Shown here piece by piece: positions 51,115-58,939 of a DNA stretch of 64,000 nucleotides. A program made the translations under genes and the position numbers. The DNA comes from Knoellia aerolata DSM 18566. GTDB lineage: Bacteria > Actinomycetota > Actinomycetes > Actinomycetales > Dermatophilaceae. The notes beneath the pieces were generated by a model, which saw only the letters and a list, made by a program, of their open reading frames with translations, did no database searches and was not told where the DNA came from. How positions within the stretch are numbered: the first letter of the stretch is position 1; every line of letters starts with the position of its first letter. The stretch lies in the NCBI RefSeq assembly GCF_000768695.1, contig NZ_AVPL01000006.1:1-64000 (forward strand). Direction: 5' to 3'.

Positions 51115-51591
51115 ATGACGATCCGCGAGGCCACGCCGGCCGACGTCCCGGCCATCCTGCAGCTCGTGCACGACCTTGCGGCGTACGAGAAGGAACCGCA
51201 CCAGGTGGTGGCGACGCAGGACCACTTCCGTCTGGCGCTCTTCCCGGAGGCCGGCACCCCCACGACGTTCGCGCACGTCGCCGAGGTCGACGGGGAGGTC
51301 GTCGGGATGGCGGTCTGGTACCTCACCTTCTCGACGTGGACTGGCGTCAACGGCATCTGGCTCGAGGACCTGTTCGTCCAACCCGGGCAGCGCGGCAGCG
51401 GCCTCGGTCGCGAGCTGCTGGCCACCCTCGCGCGCACGTGCGTCGAGCGCGGCTACCAGCGGCTCGAGTGGTGGGTGCTCGACTGGAACGAGCCGAGCAT
51501 CGGCTTCTACGAGAGCCTGGGTGCCCGGGCGCAGGACGAGTGGACCGTCTTCCGGATGGACGGCGCGGCGCTGGGCGAGCTCGGCGCCTGA
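51115..51591 (+). CDS. GNAT family N-acetyltransferase
   Basis: 158 residues from the ATG at 51115, 7 nt after TACAGT. IREATPADVPAILQLVHDLA and EDLFVQPGQRGSGLGRELLA, with the QxxGxG/A acetyl-CoA loop, and RLEWWVLDWNEPSIGFYESL are family blocks of the diamine/GNAT type. It acetylates a small amine. It diverges from the DUF952 gene. The next gene, a dehydrogenase, starts 44 bp later with its own -10. Confidence 0.9.
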   Translation: MTIREATPADVPAILQLVHDLAAYEKEPHQVVATQDHFRLALFPEAGTPTTFAHVAEVDGEVVGMAVWYLTFSTWTGVNGIWLEDLFVQPGQRGSGLGRELLATLARTCVERGYQRLEWWVLDWNEPSIGFYESLGARAQDEWTVFRMDGAALGELGA

Positions 51592-51622
51592 CCCGGAACC
51601 GGTGGACCGGGTCGACGGGGGC

Positions 51623-51628
51623 TAGCCT
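51623..51628 (+). promoter_or_regulatory. -10 box (TAGCCT) of the medium-chain dehydrogenase gene
   Basis: TAGCCT ends 7 nt before the GTG at 51636, again without RBS. Confidence 0.4.
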
Positions 51629-51635
51629 CGCGACT

Positions 51636-52652
51636 GTGAGAGCCGTCCTGCAGGACCGGTACGGACCGGTGTCGAGGCTGCGCTGCGGCGAGGTGCCGGT
51701 GCCGCAGGTCGCGGCCGACGAGGTGCTCGTCCGAGTGCACGCGGCGTCGGTGCACCCGGACGTGTGGCACGTCGTCACCGGCCGGCCCGCCGTGCTGCGA
51801 CTCATGGGCTCCGGGGTGCGAGCACCAAAGGAGCACGTGCCGGGCAGCGACTTCGCCGGCGTGGTCACGGCCGTCGGCGACGACGTGCGCGCGGTCAGCG
51901 TCGGCGACGACGTGTTCGGGGAGTCACTGCCGAGCATGCAGTGGGTCAACGGCGCGACCTGGGCGGAGTACGTCGCCGTGCAGCAGGAGCGGTTGCTGCC
52001 CATGCCGACCGGGCTGTCCCACGTCGAGGCGTGCACGCTCCCGACCGCGGGCATCATCGCCCTCCAGTCCGTCCGCGACAACGCGAAGGTCGCCGCGGGC
52101 GACCATGTCCTCGTCAACGGCGCCGCCGGCGGGGTCGGCAGCCTGGCGGTGCAGATCGCCCGGGCCGACGGCGCCACGGTGACGGCCGTGGACGGACCCG
52201 AGAAGCAGGACCTGCTGCGCACCATCGGGGCCGACCACGTCATCGACCACACCCGCGTGGACTTCACCCGGGGCGACGACCGCTACGACGCGGTCATCGA
52301 CATCCCCGGCAACCACCCGTTCGCCGCGATCCGCCGCGTCCTCGCCCCCGGCGGAAAGTACGTGCTGGTGGGCCACGACCAGTACGGCCGCGAGGGGCGG
52401 GCCGTCCTGGGCAGCATCCCGAGGATGTTCGGCCTCATGGCGCGGTCCGCGGTCAGCGACCAGATCCCGAAGGCGTCGTTCTCGAGCCGCCCGAAGCTGG
52501 AGTACCTGCGCGAGCTCGCCGACCTCGCCTCCGCCGGCCGGCTCCGACCGGTCATCGACCGGACCTTCCCGCTCGAGGACGCCGCCGCGGCGCTCGAGCA
52601 CCTGGCCTCGGGTACCGCCCGGGGGCGCGTGGTCCTCGTCGTCACCCGCTGA
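51636..52652 (+). CDS. zinc-independent medium-chain dehydrogenase/quinone oxidoreductase-like
   Basis: 338 residues from GTG at 51636. DEVLVRVHAASVHPDVWHVV, PGSDFAGVVTAVGDDV and the NADPH motif VLVNGAAGGVGSLAVQIARA are present, and it lacks the zinc cysteines. The family is NAD(P)H:quinone/alkenal oxidoreductase-like. It reduces unsaturated or quinone substrates. TAGCCT lies 7 nt upstream. It converges on the 700-residue gene (11 bp away). Confidence 0.88.
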   Translation: MRAVLQDRYGPVSRLRCGEVPVPQVAADEVLVRVHAASVHPDVWHVVTGRPAVLRLMGSGVRAPKEHVPGSDFAGVVTAVGDDVRAVSVGDDVFGESLPSMQWVNGATWAEYVAVQQERLLPMPTGLSHVEACTLPTAGIIALQSVRDNAKVAAGDHVLVNGAAGGVGSLAVQIARADGATVTAVDGPEKQDLLRTIGADHVIDHTRVDFTRGDDRYDAVIDIPGNHPFAAIRRVLAPGGKYVLVGHDQYGREGRAVLGSIPRMFGLMARSAVSDQIPKASFSSRPKLEYLRELADLASAGRLRPVIDRTFPLEDAAAALEHLASGTARGRVVLVVTR

Positions 52653-52662
52653 CCGCCGACGA

Positions 52663-54765
52663 CTACAGGCCGAGGCAGAACCCGATGTCGTCCTGGGCGT
52701 GGTTCTTCTGCCACGGAACGCTGTTGACGATCGATCTGTCGTGGACGTGCAGCTCCACGACGTACCCGCACTGCAGCCAGTCGACCGTCGTGGCCAGCTC
52801 CCAGGTCCCGTTCACCACCGGGGACGTCGTCGACGCCGGGGTGTGCGTCGGGTTGGGCGGGGCCAGGCTGGCCGGCAGGGTGGTGAGGCTGAACGAGCCG
52901 AAGAACGGGTCGGTCGCCGTGAACGTGCCCTGCACGAGGTCTCCGGGGTTCGCCCGGTTGCAGGACGTGCCGCTCGTGAAGGTGACGTCCGCGCTCGGCG
53001 CGGTGTTGTCGACACGGATGGTGTGCCACGCCGTGACACCGATCGGGTTCATCGCCGCGTCGACCATCTCCAACCGGATCTCGTAGCGCCCGTCGACGAC
53101 GACACCCGAGGTCTGCCAGGCCGCGAGCTGCCCGAACGGGTTGAGCGACGTGGAGAGGTAGGGCGTGAAGCCGGTGGTCGGGTCCGGTGTCCGGGTCACC
53201 ACGGGGTAGAAGCCCGTGACGAAGGGCCCGGTCACCGGGGTCCCGTCGGAGAGGCTCCCGGCGGGGCGCCACATCGCCCGGTACTGACGGCCCGCCGCCG
53301 CGAAGGCGTCGTTGGCGTAGGCGTGGACCGTGACGGACCCGCCGAACGGGCACGGCCGGTCGAGGGCGTCGGCCGGCGAGCCGTACTCGATGAACACCGC
53401 GCCGGACGTCGTCAGCCCGCTGGTCACGGTGTCGATGGACTCCACCGGGATGCGGCCGAGGGCACGGATGTCCGGGCTGTCGGTGGGCGGTCGGCGACGC
53501 GGCGGGATCTCGATGTGGGTCTCCACGGCGTTGCCCCAGCGTGGGATGGCGAACGGGTTCGTCGTCGACGGAGGGGTGTTCCACGAGAGGACCGCACGGA
53601 TCCGGCCGACCTTGGGCTCCTTGCAGCTGCTGGAGTGCGACGCCGTGCGCGCCGGCACGCCGAGCCAGTAGTTGAGCCCGTCGGCAGGGATCGACGGGTA
53701 GTCGTGCACCGTCAGCCGGGCGGTGTCGAGGTAGGTCCAGTCGCAGGTGTTGTCGTAGTCGACCCAGAAGGCGACGTACTCGACCGAGCCGTCACTGCAG
53801 GGCGGGCCCGAGAACCCCGAGGGCAGCTTGACCTGGAGCGTCGACACGAGCAGGTCGCGGTTGGAGTCGAGGCCGAGGCAGCTGATCTGCTCGTACGTCG
53901 TGTCACCGTGGGTGTCGTGGAACTCGCCGACGAGCTTCGGGTAGTCGAGGTCGAGGACCGCGAACTCCTTGGCCTGGGCCCGGAGCACCGACTGGTCGAG
54001 GAAGCCGGTCTGCTGGGCGGCGGCCAGCAACGGCGCCGCGAACCGGTGCGGCGGCACCTTGTCCCTCTTGGCCACCGTGGCGGCGTGCACGAGCGAGAAC
54101 GGGGCCGGGTCCGGCTCAGGGATCGGCAACGGGAGGACGGTGTCGTACCAGTGGGGGATCTTCCCCGGGTCGATCTGCAGGTCCTCGATGAGGTCGCGGA
54201 GGACCGGGCGACTCGGACGGAGCTGGATGTGACGGTCGAGCCGGTTGCCCCAGATGGGGTTCCAGCCGGGCTGGTTGGCCGGCGGCTGGACCTGCCACGA
54301 CAGGATGGCCCGCACCAGAGGCAGGACCGGTCGTGAGCAGCGCTGTCTCCGGGGGTCGTTGAGCGGGAACGCGACGGTGTAGACCAGCGGCTTGGTCCGG
54401 TCCTGGTGACAGTCGACGGAGTCCGGGATGTCGTGGGCGTTGAAGGACCCGAGGCCGACGTCCTCCCAGCTGGCCCCCTCGTCGTAGGAGAGGTAGAACC
54501 GCACCCACTCGGTGCTGCCTGGCCTGCACAGGTCGCCGCCGTAGCCACCGGACAGCTTGACGTGGACGGTCGCCTCGAGGACGTCCGTCGCCGGGTGGAA
54601 CCCGAGGCAGGTGACCTCCTCGAAGGCGGTGTCCTGGACGATCTCGAGCTCCTGCCCGAACTCGGTGTCCTCGAGGTTGCCGAAGTAGTTCGGGTTGGGG
54701 GCCAGGAGCGTGTGCAGCTCCTGGCGCAGGCGTAGCGACTTCTTGAGGTTCTTGTCGTCAGGCAT
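52663..54765 (-). CDS. uncharacterised 700-residue protein with internal duplication
   Basis: 700 residues with no signal or membrane span. Two modules (about 46-182 and 289-420) share a CLG core, a VKL..G..G..C segment, VHDYP/AHDIP, an AILSW/AVLSW strand and a WGN....HI end. The C-terminus (about 430-700) looks like Ig or fibronectin domains (GRYEIRLEMVDAAMN, then TIRVDNTAPS). It is cysteine-rich, with pairs probably conserved. GGAGGGG precedes the ATG at 54765. Its neighbours give no hint. I do not recognise a family, and it could be a surface or carrier protein, though no export signal is seen. Confidence 0.75.
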   Translation of the reverse strand: MPDDKNLKKSLRLRQELHTLLAPNPNYFGNLEDTEFGQELEIVQDTAFEEVTCLGFHPATDVLEATVHVKLSGGYGGDLCRPGSTEWVRFYLSYDEGASWEDVGLGSFNAHDIPDSVDCHQDRTKPLVYTVAFPLNDPRRQRCSRPVLPLVRAILSWQVQPPANQPGWNPIWGNRLDRHIQLRPSRPVLRDLIEDLQIDPGKIPHWYDTVLPLPIPEPDPAPFSLVHAATVAKRDKVPPHRFAAPLLAAAQQTGFLDQSVLRAQAKEFAVLDLDYPKLVGEFHDTHGDTTYEQISCLGLDSNRDLLVSTLQVKLPSGFSGPPCSDGSVEYVAFWVDYDNTCDWTYLDTARLTVHDYPSIPADGLNYWLGVPARTASHSSSCKEPKVGRIRAVLSWNTPPSTTNPFAIPRWGNAVETHIEIPPRRRPPTDSPDIRALGRIPVESIDTVTSGLTTSGAVFIEYGSPADALDRPCPFGGSVTVHAYANDAFAAAGRQYRAMWRPAGSLSDGTPVTGPFVTGFYPVVTRTPDPTTGFTPYLSTSLNPFGQLAAWQTSGVVVDGRYEIRLEMVDAAMNPIGVTAWHTIRVDNTAPSADVTFTSGTSCNRANPGDLVQGTFTATDPFFGSFSLTTLPASLAPPNPTHTPASTTSPVVNGTWELATTVDWLQCGYVVELHVHDRSIVNSVPWQKNHAQDDIGFCLGL

Positions 54766-54875
54766 GGGAGTCCCCTCCGGATCACGAGCCGGAGGAGTTC
54801 GGTGCTGGTCACCGAGGACGCATACCTTCGACCGTCACGGAGGAGGAGGCTCGGGCCCGGTCGCAGATACCTGGC

Positions 54876-56048
54876 TCAGGATCCGACGGTGCCCGACGCG
54901 TAGGCGTGGCTGGCCGCGACGATGCCGGCCACGACCTCGAGCTCGTCGTCGTCACGCGGACCGAAGACCATGGTGAAGCCGAGGCTGAGGCGGCTGCCCG
55001 CCCACGGGTGTGGGGTCCCCCAGCCGTGCGCGACGAGGTCCGCGGCCTGCCCGGGAGGCAGGGCGAGGTGCAGGGACCCGTCGTGGGCGGGGTGGAGGTG
55101 GGCGAACTCCCGGACCTCGGGGACGAGGAAGGCCTCGTCCGGACCCGACGACGCCCCGAGGACGAGACCGCGGGCGCCGGGGACGGAGATCCGGGACTCG
55201 CCGCTGCTCACGTCGGGCAGGCCGGAGATCCGCGCGAACAGCCGTTCCTGGACCGGCACCGGGGAGGTGTCGGACAGCTGCTGCTGGGGGATGCGCCAGG
55301 AGACCTCCGGACGCATTCCGCGACGGTCGGCGAGCCGCCCGCCGGGCACGGTCGGCCACGCGACGCCGGAGCCACCGGTGGTTCGTGCGACCGGTGAGGT
55401 CGTCCCGTGCGTGACGACGTGGGTGAGGCGAGCGCGCAGCCAGCCGACGAGCTGCTGCAGGGCGGACGGGGTGATGGCGTGGCCCCCCGGGTCGCGGTGC
55501 CCCTGGGTGGGGGCACCCGACGCGGTGTGGAGGTGGCTCCAGGTCCGGTCCAGCAGCTCGCGCGGGATGACGGTGTCGCTGTCGCCCTGGGCCACGAAGA
55601 CCGGCAGCAACGCCAGGCCGTGGGGGGTGATCGGCACGCCGGCGTCGAAGGGGAGGGTGCCGTAGAGGATCGCTGCACCGGCATATCGGTCAGGGTCGGA
55701 GAGGACGAGCCCACCGGCGAACGCGGCGCCACCGCTGAAGCCGATGAGCACGACCGGGCGCCCGGCCGGAGCGACCCCGTCGAGCCACGCCCCGAACCAC
55801 GCCATCGTCGCCGCCAATGACTCGGCGACGGGGCGGCCGATGCCGCGGTTGGCGAACCACGCGTACCCGCCGCCCTCGGCGATGGGGGCCCGGACCGCGG
55901 CGTACGTCGCACCGGTGGGGAGGTGCGGCGCCAGCGTGAGGATCTCGCGCTCGTCGGAGCCGCGGCCGTGCAGCAGCACGACGAGCGGCTGCTCGGGAAG
56001 GTCTGCGCCGTGGAACGCGACGACGGGAGCGTCGAACGCCGCGGTCAT
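54876..56048 (-). CDS. alpha/beta hydrolase fused to a luciferase-like (DUF5519) domain
   Basis: 390 residues from the ATG at 56048. Residues about 1-200 are a carboxylesterase/phospholipase fold: VVLLHGRGSDEREILTLAPH, nucleophile GFSGGAAFAG, PVFVAQGDSDTVIP and a catalytic His in PGGHAITP. Residues about 260-390 match PF17648 (EFAHLHPAHDGSLHLALPPG, then MVFGPRDDDELEVV). The enzyme could cleave an ester. The second domain is of unknown role. It shares one base with the VOC gene stop (56048). Confidence 0.84.
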   Translation of the reverse strand: MTAAFDAPVVAFHGADLPEQPLVVLLHGRGSDEREILTLAPHLPTGATYAAVRAPIAEGGGYAWFANRGIGRPVAESLAATMAWFGAWLDGVAPAGRPVVLIGFSGGAAFAGGLVLSDPDRYAGAAILYGTLPFDAGVPITPHGLALLPVFVAQGDSDTVIPRELLDRTWSHLHTASGAPTQGHRDPGGHAITPSALQQLVGWLRARLTHVVTHGTTSPVARTTGGSGVAWPTVPGGRLADRRGMRPEVSWRIPQQQLSDTSPVPVQERLFARISGLPDVSSGESRISVPGARGLVLGASSGPDEAFLVPEVREFAHLHPAHDGSLHLALPPGQAADLVAHGWGTPHPWAGSRLSLGFTMVFGPRDDDELEVVAGIVAASHAYASGTVGS

Positions 56049-56563
56049 CACGCGTCGAGTGCGTCGAGCGGCACGAGCTCGGAGGCGGTGCGGGTGCCCG
56101 CCCACCGGGCGATCTCGCCGTCGAGGTCGAGGCGGTCGATGGGGGCGGAGTTCTCGTACTCTCCCCAGCTCGCCCGCGGCAGCATCCACATGACCTCGAA
56201 CTCGTTGCCGTCGGGGTCCTGGCCGTAGATGCTCTTCGTCGCGCCGTGGCTGGACTCGCCGCCGTAGGCGCCGAGCTCGACGAGGGTGGCGCGGGCCTGC
56301 GCCAGCTCCCCGATCGTGTCGACCTGCCACGCGAGGTGGTAGAGCCCGATCGCCCCGCGCTGGCGCGGCGGCTGGGCGCCGACGCCGAAGAGGCCGAGGT
56401 CGTGGTGGTTGCCCGAGCGCGGCATCCGCAGGAAGGCCGCGTTGGCGCGGGGCTCCCGCGCGACGACCTCGACGCCGAAGGCGGCCTCGTAGAAGGTGAG
56501 GCTGCGCTCGAGGTCGGCGACGAAGAGCACGGCGTGGTTGAGCCGGACGGCGGCGATGGTCAT
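56048..56563 (-). CDS. VOC family protein (dioxygenase-like)
   Basis: 171 residues. LNHAVLFVADLERSLTFYEA and YHLAWQVDTIGELAQARATL are the two VOC halves, with a metal-type pattern (H in LNHAV, H in GLYHLAW, E in NEFEVMW), as in extradiol dioxygenases or glyoxalases. The substrate is unknown. The promoter region holds two dyads (56597-56611 and 56626-56643). It is co-transcribed with the hydrolase-luciferase gene. Confidence 0.86.
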   Translation of the reverse strand: MTIAAVRLNHAVLFVADLERSLTFYEAAFGVEVVAREPRANAAFLRMPRSGNHHDLGLFGVGAQPPRQRGAIGLYHLAWQVDTIGELAQARATLVELGAYGGESSHGATKSIYGQDPDGNEFEVMWMLPRASWGEYENSAPIDRLDLDGEIARWAGTRTASELVPLDALDA

Positions 56564-56596
56564 GACGGTCCTTCGGTGGCAGGGAACGTAGTGGTT

Positions 56597-56611
56597 GTTG
56601 CTTCAAGCAAC
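56597..56611. promoter_or_regulatory. operator-like dyad GTTGCTT-C-AAGCAAC
   Basis: A perfect 7-bp inverted repeat with a 1-bp centre, just upstream of the VOC start (34 bp). The TTGCTT-N-AAGCAA form resembles MarR-type sites. Its regulator is not in the window. Confidence 0.6.
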
Positions 56612-56625
56612 ATCCTGCCAGCAAA

Positions 56626-56643
56626 TAGTTGTTCCGTCAACTA
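56626..56643. promoter_or_regulatory. second dyad TAGTTG-N6-CAACTA
   Basis: Perfect 6-bp arms. On the minus strand the sequence also contains TTGACG, a possible -35 for the VOC operon. With the dyad at 56597-56611 it brackets that promoter. Confidence 0.5.
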
Positions 56644-56663
56644 ACCCCTGGACGGGTGGGGGA

Positions 56664-58736
56664 TCAGGCGGTCGGGACGTTCCTCTCGATCTCGGCCAGC
56701 CACGCCGTGGCCGAGACGTCGGACGGCATACGCCAGTCACCGCGGGGCGACATCGTGCCGCCGGCGACGACCTTCGGTCCGTTGGGCAGAGCGGAGCGCT
56801 TGAATTGGTTGGCGAAGTAGCGCCTCACGAAGACCTCCAGCCAGTGCCGGATCGTCTGGAGGTCGTATGCCGGGCGCTCCCCTTCGGGGTAGCCCGCGGG
56901 CCAGTCGCCGCTCGCCGCGTCGGACCAGGCGTGCTGGGCGAGGAAGGCGATCTTGCTCGGTCGGTAGCCGCGGCGAAGCACGTGGTAGAGCGTGAAGTCC
57001 TGCAGCGCGTAGGGGCCCACGGAGTCCTCGGTGGACTGGACCTTCTCGCCCTCCTTGGTGGGGACGAGCTCGGGGCTGATCTCCTGGTCGAGGATCTCGC
57101 CGAGGGTGTCGTTGACCTCGCCCTCGAACTGCTGCGAGGCCACGACCCAGCGGATGAGGTGCTGCATGAGGGTTTTGGGGACACCGGTGTTGACGCCGTA
57201 GTGGCTCATCTGGTCGCCCACGCCGTAGGTGCACCAGCCGAGGGCCAGCTCGGAGAGGTCCCCGGTGCCGAGGACGATCCCGCCGCGCTGGTTGGCCGCG
57301 CGGAAGAGGTAGTCGGTGCGCAGGCCGGCCTGGACGTTCTCGAAGGTGACGTCGTAGACCTCCTCGCCGTCGCCCGCGGGGTGGCCGAGGTCCTTGAGCA
57401 TCTGCGTGGCCGCGGGCCGGATGTCGAGGGTCTCGAAGGTGATGCCGAGCGACTCCATGAGGTGGACGGCGTTGGACCTGGTGCCCTCGCTCGTCGCGAA
57501 CCCGGGCATGGTGAAGCCGATGATGTCGGTCCGCGGCCGGCCGAGCCGGTCCATGGCCTTGGCGGCCACGATGAGGGCGTGGGTCGAGTCGAGGCCCCCG
57601 CTGATGCCGATGACGATCCTGGGCTGGCCGATGGCGCGCAGCCGCTGCTCGAGCCCGGACACCTGGATGTTGTAGGCCTCGTAGCAGTCCTGGGCGAGCC
57701 GGGCCTCGTCGTCGGGGACGAACGGGAAGCGGTCGACCTTGCGCCGCAGCCCGATGTCGCCGGTCGGCGGGTCGAGCTCGAAGGCGACGACGCGGAAGGA
57801 CTCGCCGCCGGGCTCGCCGATCCCCTCGACGCGGCGGTTGTCGTCGAAGCTGCCCTGACGCAGACGCTCCTGGCGCAGCCGGTCGAGGTCGACGTCGACG
57901 ACGGTCGCCCGCGGCCCGGTGGGGAAGCGCTCGCTCTGGCCGAGCAGGTCACCCATCTCGTAGACCATCGTCATGCCGTCCCACGAGAGGTCGGTCGAGG
58001 ACTCGCCCTCGCTCGCGGCGGCATACAGGTAGGCCGCGTTGCAGCGTGAGCTGGCGCTGCGGGCGAGGAGGTGCCGGTCGTCGGCGCGGCCGACGGTGAT
58101 GGGGGAGGCGCTGAGGTTGAGCAGCACCGTCGCCCCCGCGAGCGCGGCGCGGTGGCTCGGCGGCACCGGCACCCACATGTCCTCGCAGATCTCGACGTGG
58201 ACGGTGAGCCCGGCGACGTCGGTCGCCTCGAAGAGGAGGTCGGTGCCGTAGGCGATGTCGCCGTCCTCGTCGGCGCCGGGCCAGTGCGGGCGGTTGACGA
58301 GCGTGTCGACCGCGTCGTCGCCGGCGGCGAACCAGCGCTTCTCGTAGAACTCGCGGTAGTTGGGCAGGTAGGACTTCGGCACGACGCCGAGGACGTGGCC
58401 GCCCTGGATGACGACGGCGCAGTTGTAGAGGCGGTTGCCGATGAGCAGGGGGGCACCGACGACGACGACGGGGGTGAGCTGGGCGGTGGCCTCCGCGATG
58501 GTGACGATGGCGCGGTCGACCTCGTCGAGCAGGACGTCCTGCAGGTGGAGGTCGTCGATCGCGTACCCGCTGAGCCCGAGCTCCGGGAAGAGGGCGACCG
58601 CGACGCCGTCGTCGTGGAGCCGTCGGACCTGCTCGACCGTCGCCTCGGCGTTGCGGGCCGGGTCGGCCATGACGACGGGCAGCGTGCAGGCGGCGACCCG
58701 GGCGAACCCGTGCGCGTAGGCGTTGCGGAAGTCCAT
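56664..58736 (-). CDS. nadE: glutamine-dependent NAD+ synthetase
   Basis: 690 residues. An N-terminal nitrilase-type glutaminase domain has Glu-Lys-Cys catalytic residues in PELGLSGY (E52), PKSYLPNYREFYE (K121) and VEICEDMW (C184). The C-terminal synthetase has the PP-loop GISGGLDSTHALIVA and TMPGFATSEGTRSNA. It makes NAD from deamido-NAD with glutamine and ATP in the cytoplasm. The size and residue positions match mycobacterial NadE. It diverges from dinB across a 203-bp gap with three palindromes. Confidence 0.96.
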   Translation of the reverse strand: MDFRNAYAHGFARVAACTLPVVMADPARNAEATVEQVRRLHDDGVAVALFPELGLSGYAIDDLHLQDVLLDEVDRAIVTIAEATAQLTPVVVVGAPLLIGNRLYNCAVVIQGGHVLGVVPKSYLPNYREFYEKRWFAAGDDAVDTLVNRPHWPGADEDGDIAYGTDLLFEATDVAGLTVHVEICEDMWVPVPPSHRAALAGATVLLNLSASPITVGRADDRHLLARSASSRCNAAYLYAAASEGESSTDLSWDGMTMVYEMGDLLGQSERFPTGPRATVVDVDLDRLRQERLRQGSFDDNRRVEGIGEPGGESFRVVAFELDPPTGDIGLRRKVDRFPFVPDDEARLAQDCYEAYNIQVSGLEQRLRAIGQPRIVIGISGGLDSTHALIVAAKAMDRLGRPRTDIIGFTMPGFATSEGTRSNAVHLMESLGITFETLDIRPAATQMLKDLGHPAGDGEEVYDVTFENVQAGLRTDYLFRAANQRGGIVLGTGDLSELALGWCTYGVGDQMSHYGVNTGVPKTLMQHLIRWVVASQQFEGEVNDTLGEILDQEISPELVPTKEGEKVQSTEDSVGPYALQDFTLYHVLRRGYRPSKIAFLAQHAWSDAASGDWPAGYPEGERPAYDLQTIRHWLEVFVRRYFANQFKRSALPNGPKVVAGGTMSPRGDWRMPSDVSATAWLAEIERNVPTA

Positions 58737-58774
58737 GCGGCGAGTCTGTCAGAGCACGCGCATCTTCCCGGTTC

Positions 58775-58897
58775 GCGCTGTGCACTGCTGCACCCCGGCG
58801 CAGCAGTGCAGGCCGGGACTGTGCACTGCTGCGGCCCAGCGCAGCAGTGCACAGTCGGAGTGTGCACTGCTGCGGGACAGCGCAGCAGTGCACAGCG
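58775..58897. repeat. three tandem 41-bp units, each an inverted repeat
   Basis: Units at 58775-58815, 58816-58856 and 58857-58897 share a CACTGCTGC...GCAGCAGTG core. Hairpin stems: 11 bp (58781-58791/58800-58810), 16 bp perfect (58817-58832/58841-58856) and 13 bp (58861-58873/58882-58894), each with an 8-nt loop. Centres are exactly 41 bp apart, about four helical turns. No copy was seen elsewhere in the window. It could be an operator array, a transcription terminator array or a new repeat family. Confidence 0.9.
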
Positions 58898-58939
58898 GCG
58901 CGCGCGAGGGTGTCGGGGGCGGCTGGCAGCGTGGGAGGC

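Noticed and set aside
58775-58897. CRISPR array
   Set aside because: The 41-bp units are contiguous, have no variable spacers of CRISPR type and number only three; no cas genes are nearby.
58775-58897. LexA/SOS box before dinB
   Set aside because: The palindromes contain GTGCAC and CTGCTG cores, not the actinobacterial LexA consensus (TCGAAC...GTTCGA).
58847-58939. ATG start for DinB at 58847
   Set aside because: The 31 extra residues are encoded by the palindromic repeats and precede the first conserved block; a GTG nearer the block is more likely.
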